Positions 8,928 through 16,776 of a stretch of 64,000 nt of DNA are shown in pieces (within the stretch, counting starts at the first letter, position 1; the number at the start of each line of letters is the position of its first letter). The notes under the pieces were generated by a model. It saw only the letters and a program-made list of their open reading frames with translations. It searched no databases and was not told the origin of the DNA. Source of the DNA: Saccharopolyspora_C sp047200635 (GTDB lineage: Bacteria > Actinomycetota > Actinomycetes > Mycobacteriales > Pseudonocardiaceae); contig NZ_JBJZOI010000027.1 in assembly GCF_047200635.1 (NCBI RefSeq), positions 1 to 64,000 of the forward strand, in the 5' to 3' direction. The position numbers were made by a program, and so were the translations under genes.

Positions 8928-9719
8928 TCAGAACCGCCGGTTCGCCAGCACCGGGATGCTCGCCCGAGCCCGGTCCACGGCCTCGGGATCCAGCTCGGTG
9001 ACGAGCACGCCGGGCGCGTCGGCGAGCTGCTCGTGCACCGTGCCGGTCGGGGTGGCCACCGTGCTGTACCCGATGCCGGTGGGGGCCTTGCCGCCCGGTT
9101 CGACGCCCGCGGTGCGCGGGTCGGCCTGGCCGCAGGCCACCACCCACGAGGTGCTGTCCAGGGCGCGGGCGCGCACCAGCAGCTCCCACTGCTCGCGCTT
9201 GCCCTCACCGGCTCCCCACGAGGCAGCGGTGACGATCGCCGTCGCCCCCCGTTCCGCCAGCGTCGTGAACAGCCCGGGGAAGCGCACGTCGTAGCAGGTC
9301 GTGACGCCGACCCGGGTGCCGTCGACCTCGACGACCAGCGGCTCCGCGCCGGGCGCGACGGTGCGCGACTCGGCGAAGCCGAACGCGTCGAAGAGGTGGA
9401 TCTTGTCGTAGTGCGCCTCCACCCCCGGCCCGGTCACCAGCAGGGTGTTGGCCACCCTGCCATCACCGGCGGGGGTGAACATGCCGACGACCGCGGTGAT
9501 CCCGGCCTCGGCGGCGAGCCGGCGAACCTCGGTCGCCCAGGGGCCGTCCAGCGGCTCGGCGAGCGGTGCCAGCGGGACCCCGAAGCAGGCCATGGTCGCC
9601 TCGGGGAAGACCACGAGCCGCGCGCCCGCGGCGGCGGCCTCGCGGAGGCCGTCCGCCACCAGCTCCAGGTTCGCCGCGGGGTCGGGGGTGGACACGATCT
9701 GGCACAGCGCCACGCGCAT
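8928..9719 (-). CDS. Nitrilase-superfamily carbon-nitrogen hydrolase
   Basis: The 263-aa protein carries the Glu-Lys-Cys catalytic triad of the superfamily: Glu in FPEATMA, Lys in HYDKIHLFD and Cys in TTCYDVRFP. The pattern CYDVRFPGLF plus a late ARALDSTSWVV segment is closest to the NIT1/NIT2-type amidases (omega-amidase or deaminated-glutathione amidase), but the substrate cannot be read from sequence. GGAGAGG lies 8 nt before the ATG. It is divergent from a GntR regulator across a perfect inverted repeat, which suggests inducible control rather than simple housekeeping. Confidence 0.85.
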   Translation of the reverse strand: MRVALCQIVSTPDPAANLELVADGLREAAAAGARLVVFPEATMACFGVPLAPLAEPLDGPWATEVRRLAAEAGITAVVGMFTPAGDGRVANTLLVTGPGVEAHYDKIHLFDAFGFAESRTVAPGAEPLVVEVDGTRVGVTTCYDVRFPGLFTTLAERGATAIVTAASWGAGEGKREQWELLVRARALDSTSWVVACGQADPRTAGVEPGGKAPTGIGYSTVATPTGTVHEQLADAPGVLVTELDPEAVDRARASIPVLANRRF

Positions 9720-9741
9720 GGGTTCAGCCTCTCCACTGTGG

Positions 9742-9762
9742 TTGCATACCCAGGATATGCAA
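9742..9762. promoter_or_regulatory. GntR-type operator upstream of amidase and gntR
   Basis: TTGCATA (9742-9748) and TATGCAA (9756-9762) are perfect inverted arms with a 7-nt spacer, between the two divergent start codons. The core GCATA-N7-TATGC recurs with one base change at 11769-11785, before the DUF2848 and transporter genes. The GntR protein encoded at 9807 is the likely ligand. Confidence 0.66.
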
Positions 9763-9806
9763 GAGTTCCGGTTCCGGACGACCGCCCGCACCGCTAGGAG
9801 CCACCG

Positions 9807-10433
9807 TTGACCTCGGGCCGCCAGCTCGCCTACGACCACCTGAAGGACACCGTGCTCAGCGATCCGGCGATGCAGGGCCGGTTCGTCAACGAGCAGACCC
9901 TCGCCGACGACATCGGGGTCTCGCGCACGCCGATCCGGGAGGCGCTGCTGCTGCTCGCCGCGGAGGAACTCGTGCAGCTGGTCCCCAAGCGCGGCGCCTA
10001 CATCGCACCGGTCGGGGGCAGGCAGATCCGGGAGCTGTTCGAGCTGCGCGGGATGATGGAGCGCTACTCCGCCCGCCGCACCCTGGAACTCGGGACCGTT
10101 CCGGTGGCCGAGATGCGCGGTGAGCTGGACCGGCAGCGCGCGCTGCGCGCGGGCGAGGACGCCAGGGCCTTCATCGACCTCGACCACCGGTTCCACTCCG
10201 CCCTGGTGCGGGCCGTCGGCAACGACATGCTCACCAAGAACTACGACGGGCTGCGAGCACGCCAGATCCGCGCGGGCATCGTCGCGCTGTTCTCTGCGGA
10301 GAACCGGCGCACCGCCGTCGTCGACGAGCACGACGCGATCCTCGCCGCGCTCACCGAGGGCGACACCGAGGCCGCCGAGGCCGCGATCACCGCGCATCTG
10401 GGCGCGACGCAGCAGGTGTTGCTCGCGGGCTGA
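9807..10433 (+). CDS. GntR family regulator with FCD-type effector domain
   Basis: The 208-aa protein has an N-terminal winged helix (residues about 1-70, with VNEQTLADDIGVSRTPIREALLLLAAEELV) and an all-helical FCD-like domain (about 80-205) with ELRGMMERYSARRTLEL and DHRFHSALVRAVGN. FadR/VanR-subgroup proteins of this kind usually bind small carboxylates and de-repress neighbouring catabolic genes. The TTG start has TAGGAG 6 nt upstream. Its 3' end overlaps the convergent transporter gene by 47 nt. Two repeats of matching geometry flank the four-gene module. Confidence 0.87.
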   Translation: MTSGRQLAYDHLKDTVLSDPAMQGRFVNEQTLADDIGVSRTPIREALLLLAAEELVQLVPKRGAYIAPVGGRQIRELFELRGMMERYSARRTLELGTVPVAEMRGELDRQRALRAGEDARAFIDLDHRFHSALVRAVGNDMLTKNYDGLRARQIRAGIVALFSAENRRTAVVDEHDAILAALTEGDTEAAEAAITAHLGATQQVLLAG

Positions 10434-11703
10434 TCGCCAGGCCGACGAGAGTGACCGCGCAGGCCGCGAGCAGGTAGCAGGCGGGCGCGATCCAGGTGTC
10501 GAAGTACGCGAACAGCCCGGTGAACAGCAGCGGGGCCAGCGCTCCACCGATCACCCCGGCCAAGGTGTAGGCGAGTGAGCAGCCGGTGTAGCGCAGCCGG
10601 GTGCTGAACTGCTCGGCCACGAAGGCGGCCTGCGGGCCGTACATCAGCGAGTGCCACAGCAGGCCGACCACCACCCCGACCACCAGCAGCGGCGCCGAAC
10701 CGACGCCGATCAGGGGGAAGAACGCGAACGGCCACACCGCCCCGCCGACCACTCCGATCGCGTACACCCGGCGCCGCCCCCACCGGTCCGACAGCAGGCC
10801 CGCGGCCGGGATCAACGCGAGCTGGCAGGCCGAGCCGATCATGACCCCGGTGACCGCCCAGCCCTGCGGGAGCCCCAGCTCCTTCGTGACGTAGGTGAGG
10901 ACGAAGACCGTGAACAGCGCGTAGAGCACGTCCGGGCCCACGCGGGAGAGGATCGCGGCGAGCAGGGCGCGCGGCTCCTCGGTGAACACCTCGCGCAGCG
11001 GTGCCGAGGCCCGCTCGCCGGAGCGCTGCAACTGCCGGAACACCGGGGTCTCCTCCAGCTTCACCCGGATCCACAGGCCGAACAGCACCAGCACCGCGGA
11101 GAGCAGGAACGCGACCCGCCAGCCCCAGGCCAGGAACTGCTCCGCGGTGAGCGCGGCGGCCAGCACGGCGAGCACGCCGTTGGCCAGGAGATTGCCCGCC
11201 GGCGGGCCGATCTGCGCGGCGGACGCCCAGAAGCCGCGGCGCCGCTCGTCGCCGAACTCGCTGGAGAGCAGCACGGCACCGCCCCACTCGCCACCGATCC
11301 CGACGCCCTGGGCGAAGCGCAGGGCCACCAGCAGCACGGCGCCCAGCGGACCCACCTGCTCGTGCGTGGGCAGCACGCCGATGAGCACCGTGGCGATGCC
11401 GGTGAGCAGCAGCGTGATCACCAGCACCTGCTTGCGGCCCAGCACATCGCCCAGGCGGCCGAACACGAAGCCGCCCAGCGGCCGGGACAGGTAACCCACG
11501 GCGTAGGTCGAGAACGCCAGCAGCGTGCCCGAGAGCGGGTCGTGGCTGGGGAAGAACAGATCTCCGAAGACCAGTGCGGAGGCCACCGAGTAGGCGGCGA
11601 AGTCGTACCACTCCAGGGAGGTCCCGGACAGCGCGGCGACGAAGGCCTTGACGAGGTCCTTGCGCGGCGGGCGGGTGGGCGTGTCGGCGAGTGCTCGACT
11701 CAT
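10387..11703 (-). CDS. MHS-type major facilitator transporter
   Basis: The 438-aa protein has about 12 membrane segments and the metabolite:proton symporter (MHS/ShiA/ProP-like) signatures SRPLGGFVFGRLGDVLGRK after helix 2 and GIGGEWGGAVLL in helix 5. Members import organic acids, betaines or shikimate with protons; the substrate here is unknown. ATG 11703 has AAGGA 6 nt upstream. The 3' end overlaps the gntR gene by 47 nt on the other strand. Divergent placement from the DUF2848 gene suggests that the transporter feeds that enzyme and the amidase. Confidence 0.87.
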   Translation of the reverse strand: MSRALADTPTRPPRKDLVKAFVAALSGTSLEWYDFAAYSVASALVFGDLFFPSHDPLSGTLLAFSTYAVGYLSRPLGGFVFGRLGDVLGRKQVLVITLLLTGIATVLIGVLPTHEQVGPLGAVLLVALRFAQGVGIGGEWGGAVLLSSEFGDERRRGFWASAAQIGPPAGNLLANGVLAVLAAALTAEQFLAWGWRVAFLLSAVLVLFGLWIRVKLEETPVFRQLQRSGERASAPLREVFTEEPRALLAAILSRVGPDVLYALFTVFVLTYVTKELGLPQGWAVTGVMIGSACQLALIPAAGLLSDRWGRRRVYAIGVVGGAVWPFAFFPLIGVGSAPLLVVGVVVGLLWHSLMYGPQAAFVAEQFSTRLRYTGCSLAYTLAGVIGGALAPLLFTGLFAYFDTWIAPACYLLAACAVTLVGLAISPRATPAASRPDAR

Positions 11704-11768
11704 CGGCGGTCCTTGTCGAGGGGGTCCGTCACATCGACCGGGTGCCCGGCCGAGATGTGGTACGAACT

Positions 11769-11785
11769 GTATACAAGAAGTATGC
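11769..11785. promoter_or_regulatory. Second GntR-type operator (MHS / DUF2848 promoters)
   Basis: GTATA (11769-11773), a 7-nt spacer and TATGC (11781-11785) repeat the geometry of the site at 9742-9762 with one changed base. A TGTATACA palindrome (11768-11775) overlaps the left arm. The site lies 17 nt before the DUF2848 ATG and between divergent promoters, a position suited to a repressor. Confidence 0.55.
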
Positions 11786-11801
11786 CGATGGGGAGGGTCT
11801 G

Positions 11802-12479
11802 ATGTTTCCACTTCGTTTCGACGTCGCGGGCAGGTCCGTGGAGGTGCCCGTGCGCTCCCTGCTCAACGCCGGGTACGCCGGGCGGAGCCAGGACGACGTG
11901 GCCGCTCACGTCGCCGAGCTCGCCGAGCTCGGGGTGCCCGCGCCGACCCGGACCCCCTGCCTCTACCCAGTCGCGCCCTACCTGGCGATGCAGGTCGACG
12001 AGGTCCCCGCGCAGCACGCGCGGACCTCGGGGGAGGCCGAGTGGGCCCTGGTCATCGCCGGACCCGGGGAGGAGGACGTGCTGCTCACCGCCGCCTGCGA
12101 CCACACCGACCGGCAGCTGGAGGTGCACGGGGTCGCGTGGAGCAAGCAGGCCGGCCCCGACGTGCTCGGCTCCCGGGCGTGGCGACTGGTCGACGTCGCC
12201 GACCGGATCGACTCGCTGACCCTCATCGGCGAGGCCGGTGGTCGGCGCATCCAGCGGGGAACGCTGGCGGAGCTGCTCACCCCGCGGTACTGGCTGGACC
12301 GGCTTCGCGAGCTCGGGCTGGACGAGACCGGTACGGTGCTGCTCTCCGGCACGATCCCGATGGACGGGGCGGTCGACCAGTTCGCCGGGTCCTGGCGGGT
12401 CGCGCTCGCCGATCCCGTCACCGGGGACGTGCTGGAGTGCGGCTACACCGTGCGCGAGCTGCCGGGGCCGATCGCCTGA
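11802..12479 (+). CDS. DUF2848 family protein (FAH-like hydrolase)
   Basis: The 225-aa product matches the DUF2848 pattern as I know it: LLNAGYAGRSQDDVAAHVAELAELGVPAPTRTP, then SGEAEW, ACDHTDRQLEVHGVAWSKQ and W-LVDVADRIDSLTL. The family is thought to have a fumarylacetoacetase-like fold; the DHTDR and SKQ residues would line a metal or active site. No reaction is assigned. ATG 11802 follows GGAGG by 5 nt. It belongs with the divergent transporter and, through a shared operator pattern, with the amidase and GntR regulator. Confidence 0.8.
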   Translation: MFPLRFDVAGRSVEVPVRSLLNAGYAGRSQDDVAAHVAELAELGVPAPTRTPCLYPVAPYLAMQVDEVPAQHARTSGEAEWALVIAGPGEEDVLLTAACDHTDRQLEVHGVAWSKQAGPDVLGSRAWRLVDVADRIDSLTLIGEAGGRRIQRGTLAELLTPRYWLDRLRELGLDETGTVLLSGTIPMDGAVDQFAGSWRVALADPVTGDVLECGYTVRELPGPIA

Positions 12480-12645
12480 CCTGCGGTGGTCACCCGAAGG
12501 TCCTGTCGCGTCGCGGGCTTCGTCGATCCACCGGGCACGTGGTCGGAATGTGATCCGCCCGATGTGGCATCGTGACTCCCTGCAAGTTCGCGGCGGCCCG
12601 CCGTGAACGGTGCCAGGAGCAGCACACGACGAGTGGGAGGAAGAC

Positions 12646-12807
12646 GTGAGCGACAGCGGCGAAGGCACCACTTTCATGCAGTGGCGCGAGCGGGCGCAGT
12701 CGGAGGTCCAGGAGGACCGGCCCCAGATGCGGGCGGTGCTCATCACCGCTGCGGTGGTAGTCCTGGTGGGCATCCTCGTGGGAGTCGTCGTCCTCCTGCT
12801 GTCCTGA
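12646..12807 (+). CDS. 53-aa single-pass membrane protein
   Basis: GTG 12646 has GGGAGG 5 nt upstream. The product has a charged, soluble N-terminal half (residues about 1-28) and a C-terminal hydrophobic helix (about 31-52) running to the last residue, so it looks like a tail-anchored mini-protein. I do not recognise a family. It is a single gene between the DUF2848 gene and the HNH endonuclease, with 166 nt of apparently empty sequence before it. The strong ribosome site and frame-consistent composition argue that it is real. Confidence 0.62.
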   Translation: MSDSGEGTTFMQWRERAQSEVQEDRPQMRAVLITAAVVVLVGILVGVVVLLLS

Positions 12808-12911
12808 TCGGTTCGGGGAGGCCCTGGCGAGATCCGGACGGCCCCGCGGGGCGGGCGGTCCGGGTCGCGAGGTGGCCGTTCCGGGGTGGATACACCACCT
12901 TCAAGTGATGA

Positions 12912-12925
12912 CGAACCGCTGTTCG
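12912..12925. promoter_or_regulatory. SOS box (LexA-type site)
   Basis: The sequence reads CGAAC-N4-GTTCG, a perfect inverted repeat matching the actinobacterial LexA consensus TCGAAC-N4-GTTCGA at 11 of 12 defined bases (only the first T differs). It ends 19 nt before the ATG of the DUF222-HNH gene. LexA control of some mycobacterial 13E12-repeat genes is known, so a DNA-damage-induced promoter is likely. Confidence 0.72.
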
Positions 12926-12944
12926 AGCGGGAACACTCGTCGTC

Positions 12945-14354
12945 ATGGAGCCCTTGGTCGCGTCGCAGACCCGCGTGCCGCAGCCCCGTTCACCGGAGCC
13001 GCGGCGCGAGTCGGCCGGTGCTGCCGAGGGCGCCACCGCAGCCCCGGACGCCCGGGCCGAGCTCGCGAGCGCGGTGGACGGACTCCTGGGCCGCGGCGAG
13101 CGGCCCGCTCCGTCCCGCTCGGACGCCGAGCTGGTCGAGGGAATCCGCGAGGCCGAGTCGGCGCTCCGGGCCGCGCTGTCCTGGCAGACCGAACTCATCG
13201 CCGAGGCCGAGCGCCGCGGCCTGCACCGCACCGCTGGTGCTCGTTCCGCCCCGGCATGGCTGCGAGAACTGCTCAACATCGGCTACGGCGACGCCCGTTC
13301 CCGCGTGGTCGTCGGACGAGTCGTGGCGGAACGAGTCGAGTTCGGCGGTGAGCCGCTACCGCCCGTGCTGCCCGCGACCGCCCGGGTTTTTCACGACCGG
13401 GAAGCGAGCCTCGCGCACGCCCAGGTGATCGAGCACGCGATGGACAAGCTGCCGTCCCGGATCGATGCCGGGCAGCGGGCCGGAGTGGAGCAGCTGCTCG
13501 CCGAGGAGGCCAAAGTCCTCTCCCCGCGCGAGTTGGAGATCGCCGCCGAGCGGGTGCGGTACCTCCTCGACCAGGACGGTGCGTTGCGGGACGAGCGGTC
13601 GCACGTCGAGCACCGCGAACTGCACCTGACCACCGACCGCGACGGCAGGACCCTGCTCAAGGGGCGGCTGGACCGCGAGAGCGGTGCCAAGCTGCGGGCC
13701 GCGCTCGAACCGCTGGCCGTCCCGCGCCCCGGCGACGGGGGCGAGCGGGATCGCCGGACGACGGCCAAGCGCAACGCGGACGCGCTCGCGGAACTCGTGG
13801 ACATCGCGCTCAGCGCCGACGAACTCCCCCGCCACGGCGGGCAGCGCCCGCAGCTGACGATCACCATCGGCCACGAGCAGCTCCGGGAATCGCTCGCGGG
13901 CGACCGGCTCGGCGGCACGATCGAGACCACCGGCCAGCCGATCACCGCGGAGAGCGCCCGCCGGATCGCCTGCGATGCCGAGCTGCTGCCGGTCCTCCTG
14001 GACGGTGAGAGCCGCCCGCTGGACGTCGGTCGTGCGCGGCGCTCGGCGCCGCCGCACCTGCGCGCGGCGTTGCTCGCCCGGGACGGCAAGTGCGCCTTCC
14101 CCGCCTGCGATCCCCCGACCGGCGCCTCCGAGGCGCACCACGTCCGGCACTGGGCCGACGGTGGCGCGACGGCGCTGGACAACCTGGTCATGCTCTGCGC
14201 CCACCACCACTCGGTGGTGCACGAGCAGCGGTGGGAGGTCGAGCTCGAAGCGGGACGGCCCGTGTTCACCCCGCCCGAGTGGGTCGACCGGCACCGAACA
14301 CCCAGGCCCGGCAACCGGGCTCAGCACGAACCACCCGACCTGTCCGCGTCCTGA
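12945..14354 (+). CDS. DUF222 / HNH endonuclease of the 13E12-repeat type
   Basis: The 469-aa protein has a long helical DUF222 region (about 60-330) and a C-terminal HNH nuclease domain (about 375-440) with zinc-type cysteines in GKCAFPACD and the histidine core HHVRHWADGGATALDNLVMLCAHHH. This is the architecture of the M. tuberculosis 13E12 family, whose members are numerous and partly mobile-associated. The biological target is unknown. An SOS-like box lies just upstream, so expression probably follows DNA damage. Its ribosome site is weak. The next gene is convergent. Confidence 0.86.
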   Translation: MEPLVASQTRVPQPRSPEPRRESAGAAEGATAAPDARAELASAVDGLLGRGERPAPSRSDAELVEGIREAESALRAALSWQTELIAEAERRGLHRTAGARSAPAWLRELLNIGYGDARSRVVVGRVVAERVEFGGEPLPPVLPATARVFHDREASLAHAQVIEHAMDKLPSRIDAGQRAGVEQLLAEEAKVLSPRELEIAAERVRYLLDQDGALRDERSHVEHRELHLTTDRDGRTLLKGRLDRESGAKLRAALEPLAVPRPGDGGERDRRTTAKRNADALAELVDIALSADELPRHGGQRPQLTITIGHEQLRESLAGDRLGGTIETTGQPITAESARRIACDAELLPVLLDGESRPLDVGRARRSAPPHLRAALLARDGKCAFPACDPPTGASEAHHVRHWADGGATALDNLVMLCAHHHSVVHEQRWEVELEAGRPVFTPPEWVDRHRTPRPGNRAQHEPPDLSAS

Positions 14355-14393
14355 CGGCGGCACGGGCACCCCCGCGCGCCCGGGTGCCGTCGC

Positions 14394-15155
14394 TCAGCGA
14401 GGCGGTGGCGGAAGTGCGCCGACGGCGGCCCAGCCGTTGCTGACCGCCGCCCGCACTTCCCCGGGCACCGGGAAGTCCGGCCGCCAGTCCACCACCGACA
14501 CCACTCCGGGCGGGATCAGCGACCAGCCGTCGAGCAGTTCCCCAGCCTGCTCGGCCGGTCGCAGGCTCAGCGGCGTCGCGGTCTGGTCGTAGATCCGCAG
14601 CCCCTCGACCACCTGCGTGGAGGACAGACCGGCGCCGGAGGCGTGGCTGATCGCGAGCGTACTCCCCGGTGCGCAGGCCTCCCGGTACGCGGCGAGGATC
14701 CCGGGAGGGTCCGCCTCGTCCGGAACGAAGTGCAGCACCGACAGCGCCAGCACGGCGACCGGCTCGTCGAAGTCGAGCAGGTCGCGCACCCCGGGTGCGG
14801 CGAGCACGTCCGCGGGCCTGGTCAGGTCGGCCTGCGTCACCGACACCTGGGGCTCGCCGTGCAGCAGGCGCCTGGCGTGCGCGACGGCCACCGGCTCGTC
14901 GTCGACGTAAGCGATCACGGCGTCCCGCCGTCCGCGGCGCGCCACCTCGTGGACGTTTCCGGCGGTCGGGATGCCCGAGCCGAGGTCCAGGAACTGCCGG
15001 ATGCCGCGCTCGACGCAGTAGCGCACGACCCGGCGCAGGAAGGCGCGGTTCTCGCGGACTCCCGTCCGGGTCTCCGGGAGCAGGCTCAGCTGCTGCTCGG
15101 CGGCCTCGCGGTCCGCCGGGAAGTTCTGCGTCCCGCCCAAGTAGTAGTCGTACAT
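14394..15155 (-). CDS. SAM-dependent methyltransferase, DUF574 family
   Basis: The 253-aa reading contains the family signatures MYDYYLGGTQNFPADR, FLDLGSGIPTAGNVHEVA (SAM motif I), YVDDEPVAVAHAR and ISHASG. DUF574 enzymes are abundant in actinomycetes; their substrates are largely unknown. The family normally has about 25 conserved residues before YDYYLGG. They are present in frame here (LLEELADIHGDLDLQRPNAAR) but without ATG, GTG or TTG. GGGAGGGG (15243-15250) is followed 6 nt later by ATC at 15236, and TAGTGT (15270-15275, minus strand) could be the -10. The true start is probably ATC 15236, or there is a sequence error; I give the conservative ATG. Confidence 0.8.
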   Translation of the reverse strand: MYDYYLGGTQNFPADREAAEQQLSLLPETRTGVRENRAFLRRVVRYCVERGIRQFLDLGSGIPTAGNVHEVARRGRRDAVIAYVDDEPVAVAHARRLLHGEPQVSVTQADLTRPADVLAAPGVRDLLDFDEPVAVLALSVLHFVPDEADPPGILAAYREACAPGSTLAISHASGAGLSSTQVVEGLRIYDQTATPLSLRPAEQAGELLDGWSLIPPGVVSVVDWRPDFPVPGEVRAAVSNGWAAVGALPPPPR

Positions 15156-15298
15156 GCGCGCGGCGTTGGGCCGCTGGAGGTCCAGGTCCCCGTGGATGTC
15201 CGCCAGCTCCTCGAGAAGATCGTCATCGCTGCTGATCGCGAACCCCTCCCGCCCGAGCCGGTGATCGCGACACTAGCGTTCGCCCGCGATCCGGCGAG

Positions 15299-15337
15299 GG
15301 GAAAGCCCGGACCCCGAGCGGGCATCCGGGCTTTCCC
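15299..15337 (-). terminator. Hairpin terminator after the carboxypeptidase gene
   Basis: Two perfect 12-bp complementary arms (15299-15310 and 15326-15337) enclose a 15-nt loop. The hairpin begins 26 nt past the stop of the carboxypeptidase gene and has no U-tract, as is usual in high-GC actinobacteria. Confidence 0.65.
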
Positions 15338-15363
15338 GTGGCAGGTGGGTCAGGCCGTCCGGA

Positions 15364-16578
15364 TCAGGCACCCGCCTCGCGGAGCACGATGTCCACCGCC
15401 GCGTCGTTGCGGGAGGTCTCGCGCTCGATCACATCACCGGGCGGGTAGAACCCGTCGAGCCCGCCATCGGAGGGGTACATCTCCAACGTGAAGGCGAGGA
15501 TCTTGTGCTTGCCCCACATCCAGTCGAGGCTGTCGCCGTCGGTGGTGTAGAGGTCGCTCGACTGCTGGGGGGTGTAGCCGTTGGTCCGCGCCATCTCGGT
15601 GCCGACCTCCTCGAAGCGGTCGTACTCCTCCTGCGTCATGCCCTCGGTCACGTCGTCCTGGGTGTGGCCGAACGGCCAGAGCACGAGTTCCGAGAACGTG
15701 TGGAAGTCGATCGCCGACTTGATCTGCTGGGTGCCCCCGACGACGCGGGAGTCGATGAACTCGGCCAGCGCGGCCGTCTCCGGCGCGGAGAACGCCTCCG
15801 GGCCGCGGTAGGTCTCGTCCCGCGGGTCGTCGCTGGCACCGCCGCAGCAGCCCCACAGGTAACCCCAGTTGCGGTTGAGGTCGGTGCCGCTGTCCTGCCG
15901 GTTCTTGCGCCAGCCCTGGTATTCGCCCGACTCGACGTCGTAGGTCGAACCGTCCACGTTGACCGAGGGGACGATCCAGATCTCGCGGTTGTCGACGTTC
16001 TCCCGGATCGCCGGGTCGTCGTAACCGTCCGTGAGGCGATTGGCGATCTGCAGGCACATCTCGGTGGTGAGGTGCTCGCGGGCGTGCTGGTTGCAGTCGA
16101 ACAGGACCTCGGGCTCGTCCTCGTCCTCCGCCACGTTGTCGCTGATCTTCAGCAGCGGGATGTCGCGGCCCTCGTAGCTGGTGCCGAGGCTCGACTTGGC
16201 GGCGAGGTCCGGGTGGTCCGCCGTGATCGCGTCGAGCTCGGCGACCATCTCGTCGTAGTTGTGGTAGGCCTCGTCGCCGGGCGGGAAGTCCCTCGGCGAC
16301 GCCTTGGGGCGCGGGGAGAGCCCCTGGGCGCGCAGCTCCTCCGCCTGCGCGGCGGTCGCCTCCACCGTCGCGACACCGTCCTTCGCTCCGAGGACCTGGG
16401 CGCCGGACGAGTTGATGTCGGTGCGGATGCGGCTGTCGGTGTTCGGCACCGCGTAGACCCCGGTGGCCTCCGCCGCGGGCTCCTGCTGGGGTGCGGCGAC
16501 GCTCGCCTGGACCGGGAGTAGCAGGGCCAGGGAGGCGGCGGCCGCCACCGCCGTTGCTCTGCGCCGTGCGCTGGACAT
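15364..16578 (-). CDS. Secreted zinc carboxypeptidase, M14 family
   Basis: The 404-aa precursor has a Sec signal peptide (RRR, then a hydrophobic run, cleavage probably near AAP, residues 27-30). A propeptide-like region runs to about residue 105 and is followed by the M14 domain. Zinc ligands are visible as HAREH (His and Glu) and DFHTFSEL (His); the catalytic Glu is in FTLEMYPSDGG. It resembles the Streptomyces carboxypeptidase T/SG group, which trims C-terminal residues from peptides outside the cell. GGAGG lies 5 nt before the ATG. It is divergent from hisD and followed by a hairpin. Confidence 0.9.
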   Translation of the reverse strand: MSSARRRATAVAAAASLALLLPVQASVAAPQQEPAAEATGVYAVPNTDSRIRTDINSSGAQVLGAKDGVATVEATAAQAEELRAQGLSPRPKASPRDFPPGDEAYHNYDEMVAELDAITADHPDLAAKSSLGTSYEGRDIPLLKISDNVAEDEDEPEVLFDCNQHAREHLTTEMCLQIANRLTDGYDDPAIRENVDNREIWIVPSVNVDGSTYDVESGEYQGWRKNRQDSGTDLNRNWGYLWGCCGGASDDPRDETYRGPEAFSAPETAALAEFIDSRVVGGTQQIKSAIDFHTFSELVLWPFGHTQDDVTEGMTQEEYDRFEEVGTEMARTNGYTPQQSSDLYTTDGDSLDWMWGKHKILAFTLEMYPSDGGLDGFYPPGDVIERETSRNDAAVDIVLREAGA

Positions 16579-16776
16579 CGGGGCCTCCGATCGATCACGG
16601 ATGGTGATCGGGTGAGATTCCCCGAGTTACGGGGCCCTGGCAACCCACTTACGTCGGAACCCGCCGATCGCCGTTTTCCCGTTCGTGCGCGGACGCGCGT
16701 CGGACGGCGCCGAGCTGGGCGATTACCCTGGTGGTCGAGCTACTCGCCGATATCGCTCCGCTTCGGAAGGACGCCC

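Noticed and set aside
9742..9762. Transposon or attachment-site inverted repeat
   Set aside because: Short arms inside a divergent promoter and a second copy of the same geometry near co-functional genes point to an operator.
12945..14354. Type II restriction or homing endonuclease
   Set aside because: DUF222 plus HNH is the 13E12 architecture; no methylase partner or intron context.
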